From NCBI GenBank assembly GCA_037042185.1, contig JAXQJY010000028.1, positions 868,001 to 932,000 on the forward strand: a stretch of 64,000 bases of DNA. Reading direction: 5' to 3'. The DNA comes from Sordariomycetes sp. S80-01Y. Taxonomy: Eukaryota > Ascomycota > Sordariomycetes. The notes under the pieces are model-generated. The model did no database searches, had not been told where the DNA came from, and saw only the letters and a list, made by a program, of their open reading frames with translations. Positions 53,865 to 64,000 of this stretch are shown here, piece after piece; position 1 is the first letter of the stretch; each line of letters starts with the position of its first letter. Both the position numbers and the translations under genes were made by a program.

Positions 53865-56800
53865 TCACGTATCCAACATCTCGATCTGCTTGTCCTTCTT
53901 GGCCAGATCATCATCCACAATGGGCACCCCCGGAATCTCAACCCCGGCGACCCGTTCCTCAAATCCAACATACCCGTCGCTCACGACCAACACATCAACC
54001 TTCCTCCCCTCCTTGCACTCCTCCAACTTGATCGTCGCCTTGGCGCTCGGCTTCGCGTTCGTCTCCAGCCTCCTCCTCGTCGCACTCGTCCAGCCTACAC
54101 GCTTGACGGCAATGACCTCGTCCTTGGCTACATCCGCCACCAGGACGAAGAAGCCTTCTGACTGCGGCTTGGGGAATTTGGGAGCGTACATCCGGGCGGC
54201 GGGGTCGGCGAGCGGGTTGAGCCGCTTGAGCGTGATGGTCAGGCTGGTCGATGTTGCGTTGGTGATGGTGGTTGAGATGTTGGGGAGCGAGGAGATTGTG
54301 CGCGCGAAGCGACCCATCTGTGCTTGAGGAACATGAAGCTTCTTGCCCAACGTGTTGATCTGAGGAGGACGCATGGCTGCAATGTCTTTGAGGGAAGTCT
54401 CGTCCTTGATGTTGTCGATGTTGACGCCGGGGAGAATACCAGCCGGGGGGTCTGTTGGCCAGCTGGCGGACTTGATACACTGCAGGAGACTGATCATGCG
54501 GAGACAACTCGACAAGTAACCCAGCTCCGTCAGGACGTCGATGGAAGCTTGGATGATACGGATGGCTTGGTCCAAGACGCTGGTTTGGTCACCGACGTAA
54601 TCAGTGATTGGAAGGTCGACCCGGGACATGTGGGCTTGCAGAAGCAGGAAGGCCTTGACGTGGGGATCCCACATGGGCAGGTTGAAAGAGTGTCCCGGGA
54701 AGGGAAGATTCTCGGACAGAGTCTCGTTGACGAGATCCTCATTGTGGCGGACAGGCAGCTCGTCGTACTCGACGGCTCGGGACATCCACGACAAGACATC
54801 GAGGAGCGAGGCGTTCGGCTTGGCGTACTTGACCAGGGAGCGGATGGTCTTGTGGGAGAGATAGTAGTAACTCATGATCTTGCCCAGGGGTGTAGAATCA
54901 ACGTCTCCATTTGGGAAAACCTCGACACACTTCGACTGGGCGAGCTCATCAAGCGATTTGCTGACCATCTCAACCATGTACTCATTCGCAAGCTCCTGAG
55001 CAGCGATGGTGCTGTGGTCCTCCGCAGAGATCTCTAGCCCGTAGTAAGAGGGGTTCTTGTGCAATCTGCGGAAGAAGAAGGTCCAAGTCAGGTAATCAAG
55101 CGCGTCTTGCTTCGTCACAATGGTCTCAGCCGAGACTTCGGCGCAAAGATGGTTGTCCAAGACCGTGTGGAGGGACGACTCGACCGGGAAGCCCGTGTGC
55201 AGGAAGTGCTTGTAAAAGTCCTTCTTCGCGTCTTGCGTGAAGATACGCGCCACGCCAGACGTGTCAAACTGTGGACGCCCAGCGCGACCGAGCATCTGCA
55301 GCACGTCCGTGAGGTCCATATCTCTGTAGCCCTCGATCTTGGCGTCGTAGAACTGGGTGCCCTTGACGACGACCAGGTGAGCGGGAAGGTTGACACCCCA
55401 AGCGAGGGTGCTCGTTGCTACGAGAATCTGGATCTTGTTGTTCAAGAAGAGCTCTTCTGACAGCTGGCGGTCCGATTCGACGAGACCGGCGTGATGCAGG
55501 CCAATGCCAAAGTTGATGGCCTCCTTCAAGGCGTCATCCTTGACCCTCGCAAGATTTAGCTGCAGGTCATCTTCGTCCATGTGGAGGAAACGACGCGGGT
55601 TATCCTCCATGCCGCAAAAGTTGATGAGATCCTTGGCAGTCAAGCGAGTCTGTCGTCGCGAGGGCACGAAAACAATCACAGGCTTGTTGGGACTGTGGTT
55701 CTTGACGGCGAGGAATGTTGGGCGATTCATGGACTGCATCAGGGGACAGAATCCCCTGACTTCGGGGAAGCCGTCGATGTACGACTCCAATGGCACAGGA
55801 CGCACTGAGTGTCTGAAGTTGAAGAGACCCTCCTTCACGCCGAGCCAGTTGGCCAGGTCGGTGGCATTGGCACAGGCAGTCGACATACCTAGGAGGCGCA
55901 CGGCTCCCTTGGTCATGGAAGCGATGTAGTTCATTCGCGAGACGATGATCTCGAGAATGGGACCACGGTCGCCGGCCAAAAGATGGATCTCGTCAATGAT
56001 GACCAAGCTGACTTGCTTGACGTAGCTTCTGGTCTGCCAAGAACGCGAGATACCATCCCACTTCTCAGGCGTGGTGATGATGATGTCGGCGTCCTGGATA
56101 GTTCGTGTGTCAGGGGTGTTGTCACCCGTCAACTCAACCAGCTTGAGGCCCAACGGCCGAGCCAGCCTTGAGCCCCAGTCCTTGACACGCTCGCGGACAA
56201 GAGCTTTCATCGGAGCGATGTAGACAACTTTCGACTTGGGGCGCTCGCGGAAAGCCCACCACATTGCCAGCTCCGCAGCCACCGTCTTTCCGGAACCGGT
56301 AGGGGAGCCAAGGAGAACGTTGGCAGCCGTGTGGTAGAGGGTATGGAATATCTGGGTCTGCATAGGGTTGAAGAACTGGAAGCGCTTGCCGTAAATCTCT
56401 TCCAAGCCAGGGTTTTTGAGAGCGGTGATAGGGAGAGGCTGAAGGTTCAGCAACTCCGTGTACACGCTTTCCGTGTCCGGCCGAATAAGGTGCTGGAAGG
56501 ACACGGGCGTCACTGTTTCGGCTCCCAACCAGCGATCAGAAACAGCACGAACATAAATCTGCTTGGGCAAAGGATCCGACAGAGGGATGGTGAAGTTGAG
56601 CTCATGGTCATCATGTAACTTCCGCCTGTTGAGGATGAAGAACTCGTGATGGTAGATTTCAGACGTCTCCGAATTCTCCACCCAGATATAGAAGGACTCC
56701 GAAGTACCGTGATAGAAGTCCTTCCAGTAGAAGTCCGGGATCACCCAGAGCTTGATACGTAGGACATCCCTATTCAGGGGTGCGATCTCAGCTTCCACAT

Positions 56801-59800
56801 GTACAGTTGGGAAGTGATTCAGAATCTTGGCGATATTCTTGCCAGCGGCGTGGTTATGCACCAGGCTGCCTAGCTCAGCAGGATCCATCTCCTTCATTGA
56901 TTCCACAGTCAGATGCTCCCTTGCGTCAAGCTGGTTGAGGACTGGTTTGGTTAAGTCGAACTGATGAAGGGGGTGCTGGAACGGCCATATCCGTTTCTCG
57001 ATTGACTTCGCTAGCGTAAGCAACACAAGGCACTGGTGACCCCAGCGGCGATTGAGCGCGAGCATGAAAAGAGCTCGGCAAATACGTCCAGACTGCTGAG
57101 CAACGTAGTTCATGTCGTTCGTCAGAGCAAAGTCCTCCGGCTGCTGCCGCGAGATATAGGACTGCAGCAGAATGTTTGTCTTGGCTTGAGGGGTGTCGAT
57201 ACCCTGCTCAACATCGCAAGGAACGACATCGTGTCGAAGGTGCGTTAACTCCTTGGCTTCGTTATCTCTCGACTGGATGTTGTCGAACTCTCCACTCATG
57301 CTAATCATCTTGAGGACGTCTGCCTCGGTCGCCAAGGGATGCATCTGCTTGTTGAAAACCTGAATACTAGTGTGAAGAATGTAGTACTGGCTCGCAATGC
57401 GGCCGATGTCCTTGGCGCGAAGCTCCTCGGTGCGTTCGTTGAAGATGATCATCTGACATTGCTGTAGTGTCCGGGCCGTCTCGATGGCGAGTTTTCGCCG
57501 TCTTTGTACAAGACTTGGATCATCACGGATCTCCGCCCATTCAATGCCATAGTTCAAGGGGCTCTTCTTCATTCGTACGAAGAGATAGGAGTAGCCGATC
57601 CACGTGACAGCATCCTGAATAGAGGTCACGGTGCCCAAGGCAATCTCGGCGTTCAAGTTATCGACCAGCTTCGCGGAGAATTTGGACTCGATAGGCTGCT
57701 GTTCCGTCACAGCCGTCAGGTAGTGTTGAAGGCGGTCATGTGTTGTGCAGATCATTCCGATACCAGTGTCTTCAAATTGGGGACGTCCAGCACGGCCGAA
57801 GATTTGCAGGACGTCAAGGATGCCGAGGTCGACAAACTTTCCTTCCTGAGCGCTGTAGACCTGAGTGCCCTTGATAACGACCGCAGCAGCTGGCAGGTTG
57901 ACACCCCAAGCCAGCGTCGCCGTACAGCAAAGAACCTTGATGACGCCCTCAGAGAAGAGTCGTTCCATGAGATTCCTGTCAGCACGTGCCATGCCAGCAT
58001 GATGAATGCCTAACCCCTTCTGCAAGAGCTCCCGAATCTCTTTCGAGCGAGAGTTCTTCATGTCTCGGGCAGCTTGCTCGTATCCTGGGTGGCCCACAGG
58101 GTCGAGCAAGTCAGTGCAGAACGCTTCCATTGCTTTGGCGTGAATCATCTTTGCGGTGAGCATTGTGTCTCTTCGCGAATGCACAAAGACCATGACTTGA
58201 TGATCCCTTTCCAGCATATCTTTGACCTTCTCAAAAGCCACTGTGTCTAGATTCTCTTTGGACTGCTTCGACCCGGCCTTGCCCTTGACTCCAATGAAGT
58301 GCTGCTCCAAGGGTACCGGTCTGAATGAAGCATCGAAGTAGAACAAGCCCTCCATCCGGTTGACCTTGAGAAAGTCGGCGACATCCACGTAATTGGGCAA
58401 CGTGGCACTGAGACCGACAATACGAATCAAAGACTGCGTGCTCTCAACCTGTCTTTCCGTACGAGCTACCAAGGATTCCAATACAGCACCACGTTCATCG
58501 TGAAGCATGTGAACCTCATCGATGATCAACAGGCGGACCTTCTGAACAAGCTCAGTGTCGCCGGTGCCTTTTCTTGTGACAACATCCCATTTCTCCGGGG
58601 TAGTGACAATAATTTGTGTCTGGACGATCTCGGCTTTGGTGAGCTGCATATCGCCTGTGTACTCTCGGCACTTGATGCCGAGCCAGGCCAGGCGCTTGCC
58701 GAGCTTCTCAGTAATTTCAGCAGCCAGAGCTTTCATGGGCGCGACGTAGACGATCTTGAAGTCGTCTGTCCTGACGGCGAACTCGGTCGCCGCGGGGTTT
58801 TCCCACGGCGTTGGTTCGACGTTCAGCCCGATGGCGTGTAGGATAGTCAGCATCGCAGCATCTGTTTTACCCTGTGACTGTCAGTTCCTCAATTCCGTGG
58901 CAGCGCGATCCAATTACTCACAGCACCAGTAGGAGCGCAGATGAGCATGTTCTCATTCGTCTTGTATGCAACCGGGTAAACAAGACTCTGCATTCGGTTC
59001 AGCGTCTTGTACCCCTTGAACGTCGTCTGACATAGACCGTCGAGATCCGATATCTTGATCAGCTTCTGCCCGGGCGCCAGTGTGCCTTTCTTTCCGGCAG
59101 GAATACTGTACTCCTCGTACTTGTCGAACTGCAGCCGCTCATGTCCTGCTGGAAGAGCGTACTTCTTGCCCTGGTAGCTTAAAGTATTACCGGCACTGTA
59201 GGACTTATAGACGTGGGGATAATGAACCTCACGCGTCTGGCTGGGTGCCAATGACGCTGTCTTGTGCTCGAGGTCCTGCAGTCTGAGAGCGTCTTCTCTC
59301 TGCGCCCGGGTGAGGATGCGCCCCGTTGGTTTCGATGGCCCAAGATCTTGGCTTGCAATGTCCATGAGAATCTTGTCTTTCTGGCCGAGAATCTCAATGA
59401 TGAAGTCCAGATCGTCAAAGCCCACAAGATCTGTGAGCTGCATCTGAACTTCCTCATCTGACAGTCCCGATGACAGAGCGCTCGAGATTTGCGTTTGGAA
59501 AACATCCGGTGACATGCCATTCTTCTCAGCAATCTCAGCGCACTTTATCGAGAACCAATCTAGGCCGCCCTCCGGCTCAATGAAGTCGCTGCTGTCTTCG
59601 TCATCATCGTCGTCGCTGATGAAATCCCACACATCATGGCCTTGACCGCTGGTGCCGGATGAGTAACCTTCAAAGTCCGAGTCGTCCAGCTCGCCATTGA
59701 CCATGGGCTGTTTCTCCTGGGAGGGAAGCTTCAAGTTGGCGAGGGCTGCTCGCATAGCAGTGTATTGCTCCCGCCATTGCGCTTCTGCAGCGCTGAGTTC

Positions 59801-59812
59801 GTTGGACGCCAT
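53865..59812 (-). CDS. SLH1: Slh1/ASCC3-type Ski2-like RNA helicase
   Basis: A double-cassette RNA helicase of 1965 aa that, in yeast, drives the RQT complex to split collided ribosomes. Exons (minus) are 58922-59812 and 53865-58871; the 50-nt intron falls inside the first P-loop (APTGA|GKTDAAM). First cassette: GKT near 298, DEVH near 415, then LSATLPNYVDVA and the ratchet FGRAGRPQFEDTG. Second cassette: GSPTGSGKT near 1155, DEIH near 1257 and LGRAGRPQFDTSG. Each is followed by a Sec63-type domain. The phrase KFVDLGILDVLQIFGRAGRP and the GLFYFDASFRPVPL element match Slh1/ASCC3 rather than Brr2. Yeast Slh1 is 1967 aa. The acidic N-terminal 290 residues are family-typical. Confidence 0.96.
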
Positions 59813-60327
59813 TATGCTTCTGGTCGTAAGCCTGTTGTTGATTGCGGTGGAATCCGGCTGGTTTTTCTTTCTAGGGGATATCTCGCTGAGTAGATGGGAC
59901 GAAAACCTGTTCCTGTGCCGAGATTTGAGACGGTTAGACAGCTAAGGGCCGAAAGGAGAGGAGGCCAAGTTTTATCAAAGGCCAATAATCAAAGAGTCAT
60001 CCGGCATCATAATTGCAGACAGTGGTGGAGTTGTTGTCGCCGAGCCCACCGTGACTGCAGCGCACTAACAATTAACCTGGAATCCCGACCGGGCCTGTGG
60101 CGGCCCCGAGCCGCAGCGCCAGTGCCTAAGGTAGCCTTAATCGCCCCGGCGCATGTGACGATATGGCGGTGGCCGGCAACCACTGACAACAAAGCTCCCG
60201 CCAAAGTCGATCGACAGGCTTCCCCTAAACCCTCCCTCCTCCATACTAAATACATGACGCCGCATCAGACGGCCCTCGCCTTCCATCTCTCGCCCTCCTC
60301 AACCCGAACCCGACGAACCTCGCAATC
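59813..60327. other. Divergent promoter region, SLH1 and YKT6
   Basis: Shared upstream region of the two divergent genes. A CCTAAGGTAGCCTTA near-palindrome lies at about 60126. No gene seen. Confidence 0.45.
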
Positions 60328-61174
60328 ATGAAGCTTCTTTATATCGGCGTACGCGAACCCCTATCCGTCGCAGCTGCCCCTCCTGGGCTGTGATATCACC
60401 GACCGCCCATACTGACTCGATCGCCACAGATCATCCGCAACGACTCGAAGCCCGCGCATGAGATCGTTGCCGAGAAGGAGTTGAGCGCCTACTCGCGCTT
60501 CACTCGTAACAAGTTCGTCAAGCCAACGTCGCCTGCGACTCGAGAGAAACGGCTGCTGACGGTGGGGGGCAAAGCTATGGCGAGTTCATGACCGTCTTCT
60601 CCAAGACGGTTGCGGAGCGAACACGGGCTGGTCAACGACAGGATGTCGAGGAGCAGGGTACGCACACTCTCCCAAGTTTCGCCTGCTTTGGGAGGTCAAG
60701 GCTGATCGCAGACAGACTACACTTTCCACGCCTACGGCCGCTCCGAGGGCGTCTGCGGCATCATAATCTCCGATCAACAATACCCAGCCCTGGTCGCCCA
60801 TCAGCTGCTCTCGAAAGTTGTCGACGAATTTCTCACCAAGAACCCCCGCTCCGCTTGGGCAACCGGCACGCCGTCCATTGCCATGCCCGAGCTCAAGGAG
60901 TATCTGAGCAAGTACCAGGACCCGCAGCAGGCGGATTCCATCCTCAAGATCCAGAAGGAGCTTGATGAGACCAAGATTGTCCTGCACAAGACGATTGAGA
61001 GCGTTTTGCAGAGGGGTGAGAAGATTGACGATTTGGTGGCCAAGAGCGACGGGCTGAGCAACCAGAGCAAGATGTTCTACCGTAAGTGCGCTGCTGTCGT
61101 GAGGAAACGGGGTCGTGGGCTAATGGATGGCAGAACAAGCGAAGAAGCAGAACTCGTGCTGCATTTTAATGTAG
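60328..61174 (+). CDS. YKT6: Ykt6 R-SNARE
   Basis: A lipid-anchored longin SNARE for ER-Golgi, vacuole and autophagosome fusion; 197 aa. It has five exons: 60328-60348, 60430-60512, 60575-60657, 60716-61081 and 61134-61174. The longin domain reads MKLLYIGIIRND, FTRNNYGEFMTVFSKTVAER and DYTFHAYGRSEGVCGIII after splicing. The SNARE helix (LKIQKELDETKIVLHKTIES, then RGEKIDDLVAKS) has the central Arg of R-SNAREs (QRGEKI). The last exon gives FYQQAKKQNSCCILM, the CC-aliphatic prenylation/palmitoylation tail. Donors GTACGC and GTTCGT are non-consensus, but every junction is confirmed by the family sequence. It is divergent from SLH1. Confidence 0.96.
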
Positions 61175-61499
61175 AGGGATGGGTGTCTGGATATGACTTA
61201 TCGAGAGCGCACATGCCGGGGCTTGTTTATTGCTGAGATTGATAGATGCACTTCAAGACACTGACCATAACAAGGACGAAACATTTTGGGAGTGAATACT
61301 TCATCATCTGGATATTGAAAGTTCTGAACCATGTGCGCCCGCAACCCAGACCCCATTATGAGGCCATACAAAAGAAACCCAGCGCGGTTGACGCCATGCT
61401 ACTAAGCCGAGTTGCTCCGAAACCAGCGGAGAACCCATCCCGGACCCTAAATGCTATCTCAAGAAAATAATACGGAGTCTCTGGGCACAATGTCGACGC
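61175..61499. other. Convergent intergenic region
   Basis: The 3' flanks of YKT6 and the disordered protein. Nothing else seen. Confidence 0.45.
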
Positions 61500-63326
61500 T
61501 TATGCTCCCTCGACAATCACCCTCTCGCTTCGACGGTGCATATGTAGCGATCTGGGAGGCTGTTCGCCCCTCCCAGGCTCCGGTTCTGGGTGTACAATGG
61601 TTGGGGTCAGTTTATTTGACTTTTCAACCAATCTTTCGCTTCCACCCGCGGCAACCGCTGGCCCGAACCCAATGGGCTGCTTGCCATCAGTTCCTCTCCT
61701 CTTGCCGGTACCCCTGAGCGACCCAAGGAGCTGCCGCTGGTCACGAGACACGCTGATTTGACGAGTGATGGATGCCTCGACAGCCTGTCTCAGTGTGTTC
61801 TCTGCTTCGAACTCCTCGGGCGTCCGCTCCGGTTGGGGACTCTTCACGACGCTAATGGCTTCATTCGAGGTGATCGATGACAGAGAGCCTTTCTTTGGCG
61901 TGCCAGCATGAGACGAGGTCGTAGACGGAGGCGGCGACATCATCTCCCAAGCGGGGTCTTTGACGTTCGGCTGATAAGTCGCCTTCATTTCAGCCAAGGG
62001 GGACTCGTCAATGCTCGTTGGCGAGTCGAAGACATTGCCCGCAGTCCTAAGCTGAGGAGTCGATCTCTGGAATCTGGAGTTGAGCGTGGGACGACGTTCC
62101 CTCTGAACCGCCGAGCCTGACAAGGGCAGCCTGTCCGTCGAGTTATTCCCCTGAGCGACATGCGGGAACGTTTGTGATCGTGGAGCTTGCATTCGCGGCG
62201 GTGCTGGGTTGAATTGTGCTTGATTTGGTGAGGGCAGGCCAGCTGGTGAGGTGTTCGAACGCAGACGGGGCGACTGGGCCTGTTGAAGGCTGGTCCTCTT
62301 TGGTGTCGGTGGGAAGAGATGGAAAGTTGGGGAGCTCTTGGCTTGCGGCGAGGACATTCTTCGTGGCGGTTCAAGCACCTCGAGCGGCGGCTCTTGTTGC
62401 TCGTCGTTGATGGTCTTCAGTTTGCTCAGCGTAGCCTGTCGCCGAGCAAGGAGTGACGAGGACTGATCACGCGACATTCTCTTTTTGTCCAACACCTGGC
62501 CGAACATGACGCTATAACGCTCCATCGTGATATCCGGGATCTCGACATCGAGCAGCGGGCCCCGAGACTTTGGTAGATGGAATCCGGAGGCCGGTGCTGA
62601 TCTCTCGCCGTATCTTGCCGGTGCCGTCTGGTTGGGTCTGTATGGCGGTTGGGGAGGGGCGCGCTTGGGATTCGGCGGCAGATGCGAATCCATAGCCATG
62701 ATGGGCTCTGTGTTCGATCGCACGACCAAAGGCTTGTGTTTCGTCGAGTTCACCGCAACAGAATCGCTTCGAAGCACATTGGGTTTCGTCGCCGAACCAG
62801 CAGGACTCATAACGGGTGTCAATGTGGGCTGGGGCGAGTTCGTCTCCGACTGAGCCTTCTTCTTCGCCTTTGACTTGCTCCTGAACAGTCCCCATTTCCT
62901 CGATTTGGTCTTCGGCGTCGACTCCCCCTGTGAGTCCTGCGCATCTGATTGCGGCGACACCAGACTGGCGAGCTGAGGCTGCCATCCCGTCCTCGGGGTG
63001 GCGTGCGAAGGGCTGCCCAGCGCCATCCCGATAGCAATAACACCCGTGCCTTGCTGACCACCGTTCAAAGCTCGTACGTCGTATTGCGAAGGCCTGTCGA
63101 ATCCTGGTTGTGGTGGTGACGGTAACCTGCCGCGGATAGGAACGTGGAAGGACTGAAAGCGCTGCTTTTCAGCCGTCATGGTGCCAATGAGGAGATCATC
63201 GCGTGACTTGCGCTTGTCGTTTAGGTCGGCATGCCTCGCTGATGAAAACTGTCTCGAACCCGGACCCGAACTGCTGCTTGGTCGCTGGTCCTCGCCTAGA
63301 GTCGCCGTCCGCAGTCGTGGAGCCAT
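61500..63326 (-). CDS. Large disordered protein, function unknown
   Basis: A single-exon protein of 608 aa from Met at 63326 (620 aa if read from 63362). I do not recognise a domain. It is rich in Ser, Pro, Gln and Arg, with a basic patch (STPKTKSRKWGLFRSKSKAK) that could bind membranes or act as a nuclear signal. The most conserved-looking part is RGPLLDVEIPDITMERYSVM, then FGQVLDKKRMSRDQSSSLLA and ATLSKLKTINDEQQE, probably a short amphipathic helix hairpin. A second helix, EEFEAENTLRQAVEASITRQ, lies near residue 540. The composition resembles ascomycete septum- or polarity-associated disordered proteins, but this is only a compositional impression. Met13 starts MAPRLRTATLGEDQ, which looks like a natural N-terminus. 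Confidence 0.75.
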   Translation of the reverse strand: MAPRLRTATLGEDQRPSSSSGPGSRQFSSARHADLNDKRKSRDDLLIGTMTAEKQRFQSFHVPIRGRLPSPPQPGFDRPSQYDVRALNGGQQGTGVIAIGMALGSPSHATPRTGWQPQLASLVSPQSDAQDSQGESTPKTKSRKWGLFRSKSKAKKKAQSETNSPQPTLTPVMSPAGSATKPNVLRSDSVAVNSTKHKPLVVRSNTEPIMAMDSHLPPNPKRAPPQPPYRPNQTAPARYGERSAPASGFHLPKSRGPLLDVEIPDITMERYSVMFGQVLDKKRMSRDQSSSLLARRQATLSKLKTINDEQQEPPLEVLEPPRRMSSPQAKSSPTFHLFPPTPKRTSLQQAQSPRLRSNTSPAGLPSPNQAQFNPAPPRMQAPRSQTFPHVAQGNNSTDRLPLSGSAVQRERRPTLNSRFQRSTPQLRTAGNVFDSPTSIDESPLAEMKATYQPNVKDPAWEMMSPPPSTTSSHAGTPKKGSLSSITSNEAISVVKSPQPERTPEEFEAENTLRQAVEASITRQISVSRDQRQLLGSLRGTGKRRGTDGKQPIGFGPAVAAGGSERLVEKSNKLTPTIVHPEPEPGRGEQPPRSLHMHRRSERVIVEGA

Positions 63327-64000
63327 GACATGGGGTTGGGGACGGTTCCAAACAATAGTCAAAGGAAGCGCATGAATGAATGATGGACACGAGTAGACCT
63401 GCTACAGCGAGTGTTGGAGGGCTACCTAGAGAATGAGCAGTGGGAGACGGGATGCTGCTTGTAAGTGCGTGCCCGAGTGGGAGCACACAGTGGCCAAAGG
63501 AGCGGAACAGGTCAAAGAGCCTGACGACGCAAACAATCGCCCGCACAAGTCAGGGCCTCCATCTCTTTTACCGACTCCGTGATTTCCAACTGTCCCACCA
63601 TCTTCCATCTCCCTCCCGCCAAGTTTGGATGCGATGGTTTGCATTGCTCGTGTGGACGAAGCCGGCGAAATGGCCGCGAGCGACAGGGGGTAACTTGCAT
63701 TGGAAACGCCGTTGGCCAGGGGCCATGTTTCAAGTTAGAATGAAGGACTAGGGCGAGCACCTGTTACAGATTATCCACTAGCTGCGATAGGTCCTTCAGA
63801 CGCCCAACATGCGCTGTCGAGTCTGGCGTCGACCCGCTGCGTTGTTTGTCTGACTGACCGACCCCTGGGGATCATTGAATGACAGATGCTGGTGATACCC
63901 GTCTGCCAAGCTGCTGGGGCACCCCAGACTTGATGCTTGTTCACCACGCAGTCGAGACTCTGAGCATCGCGACGCCGCTAGAGATTCAGACGATGCATCT
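63327..64000. other. Upstream region of disordered-protein gene, window end
   Basis: Non-coding as far as I can see. Short frames on both strands have no recognisable features. It probably holds the promoter of the minus-strand gene. Confidence 0.45.

Overview
The window is nuclear DNA of a filamentous ascomycete (Pezizomycotina, most likely Sordariomycetes). Genes carry short 48-100 nt introns with GTAAGT-like donors, CTAAC/CTGAC branch sites and AG acceptors. Intergenic spaces are 0.3-3.4 kb. The gene set is typical of such fungi: a fused pyrimidine enzyme Ura2/pyrABCN, a Ppg1 phosphatase, an Slh1 helicase, Ykt6, GPI-anchored wall proteins, P450 and MFS genes. I saw no rRNA, convincing tRNA, transposon or CRISPR. 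All intron and exon borders were read by eye from splice motifs and reading-frame arithmetic.

Layout. 1-16 kb: a bZIP factor with a five-codon first exon (2637-3581), a disordered protein with two ubiquitin-interacting-motif-like helices (4731-7319), a Ppg1-type phosphatase (7740-9128, minus), a small membrane protein (9924-10274), a Pho85-type cyclin (13660-14628) and pyridoxamine-phosphate oxidase (14868-15713, minus). 16-31 kb: the 7.1 kb ura2 gene (minus), a glutamine-rich SS18/SSXT-like protein (24665-26162, minus) and a Dal5/Tna1-type anion permease (28977-30589, minus). 31-43 kb: histidinol-phosphate aminotransferase (plus), a GH76 Dfg5/Dcw1-type wall enzyme whose frame is interrupted by one TAG just before its GPI tail (minus), a GPI-type surface protein (minus), a glutathione transferase and a P450 in tandem (minus), another GPI-type surface protein (plus) and a fungal MscL channel with a zinc-ribbon-like tail (minus). 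44-64 kb: a sugar permease (minus) divergent from a beta-lactamase-fold hydrolase (plus), a Sur7-like eisosome protein (minus), an unusual Rab GTPase (plus), Slh1 helicase (minus), Ykt6 (plus) and a long disordered protein (minus).

Most genes are ordinary housekeeping or cell-surface genes. Within 33-43 kb three genes encode secreted, probably GPI-anchored proteins, and 38-48 kb holds an accessory set (GST, P450, permease, hydrolase) without any PKS or NRPS backbone. The observations most worth checking are the missing AG at a ura2 splice acceptor, the in-frame TAG in the GH76 gene, the zinc-ribbon MscL whose last exon is easily missed, the UIM-like protein, and the Rab GTPase with an insert and upstream ORFs.
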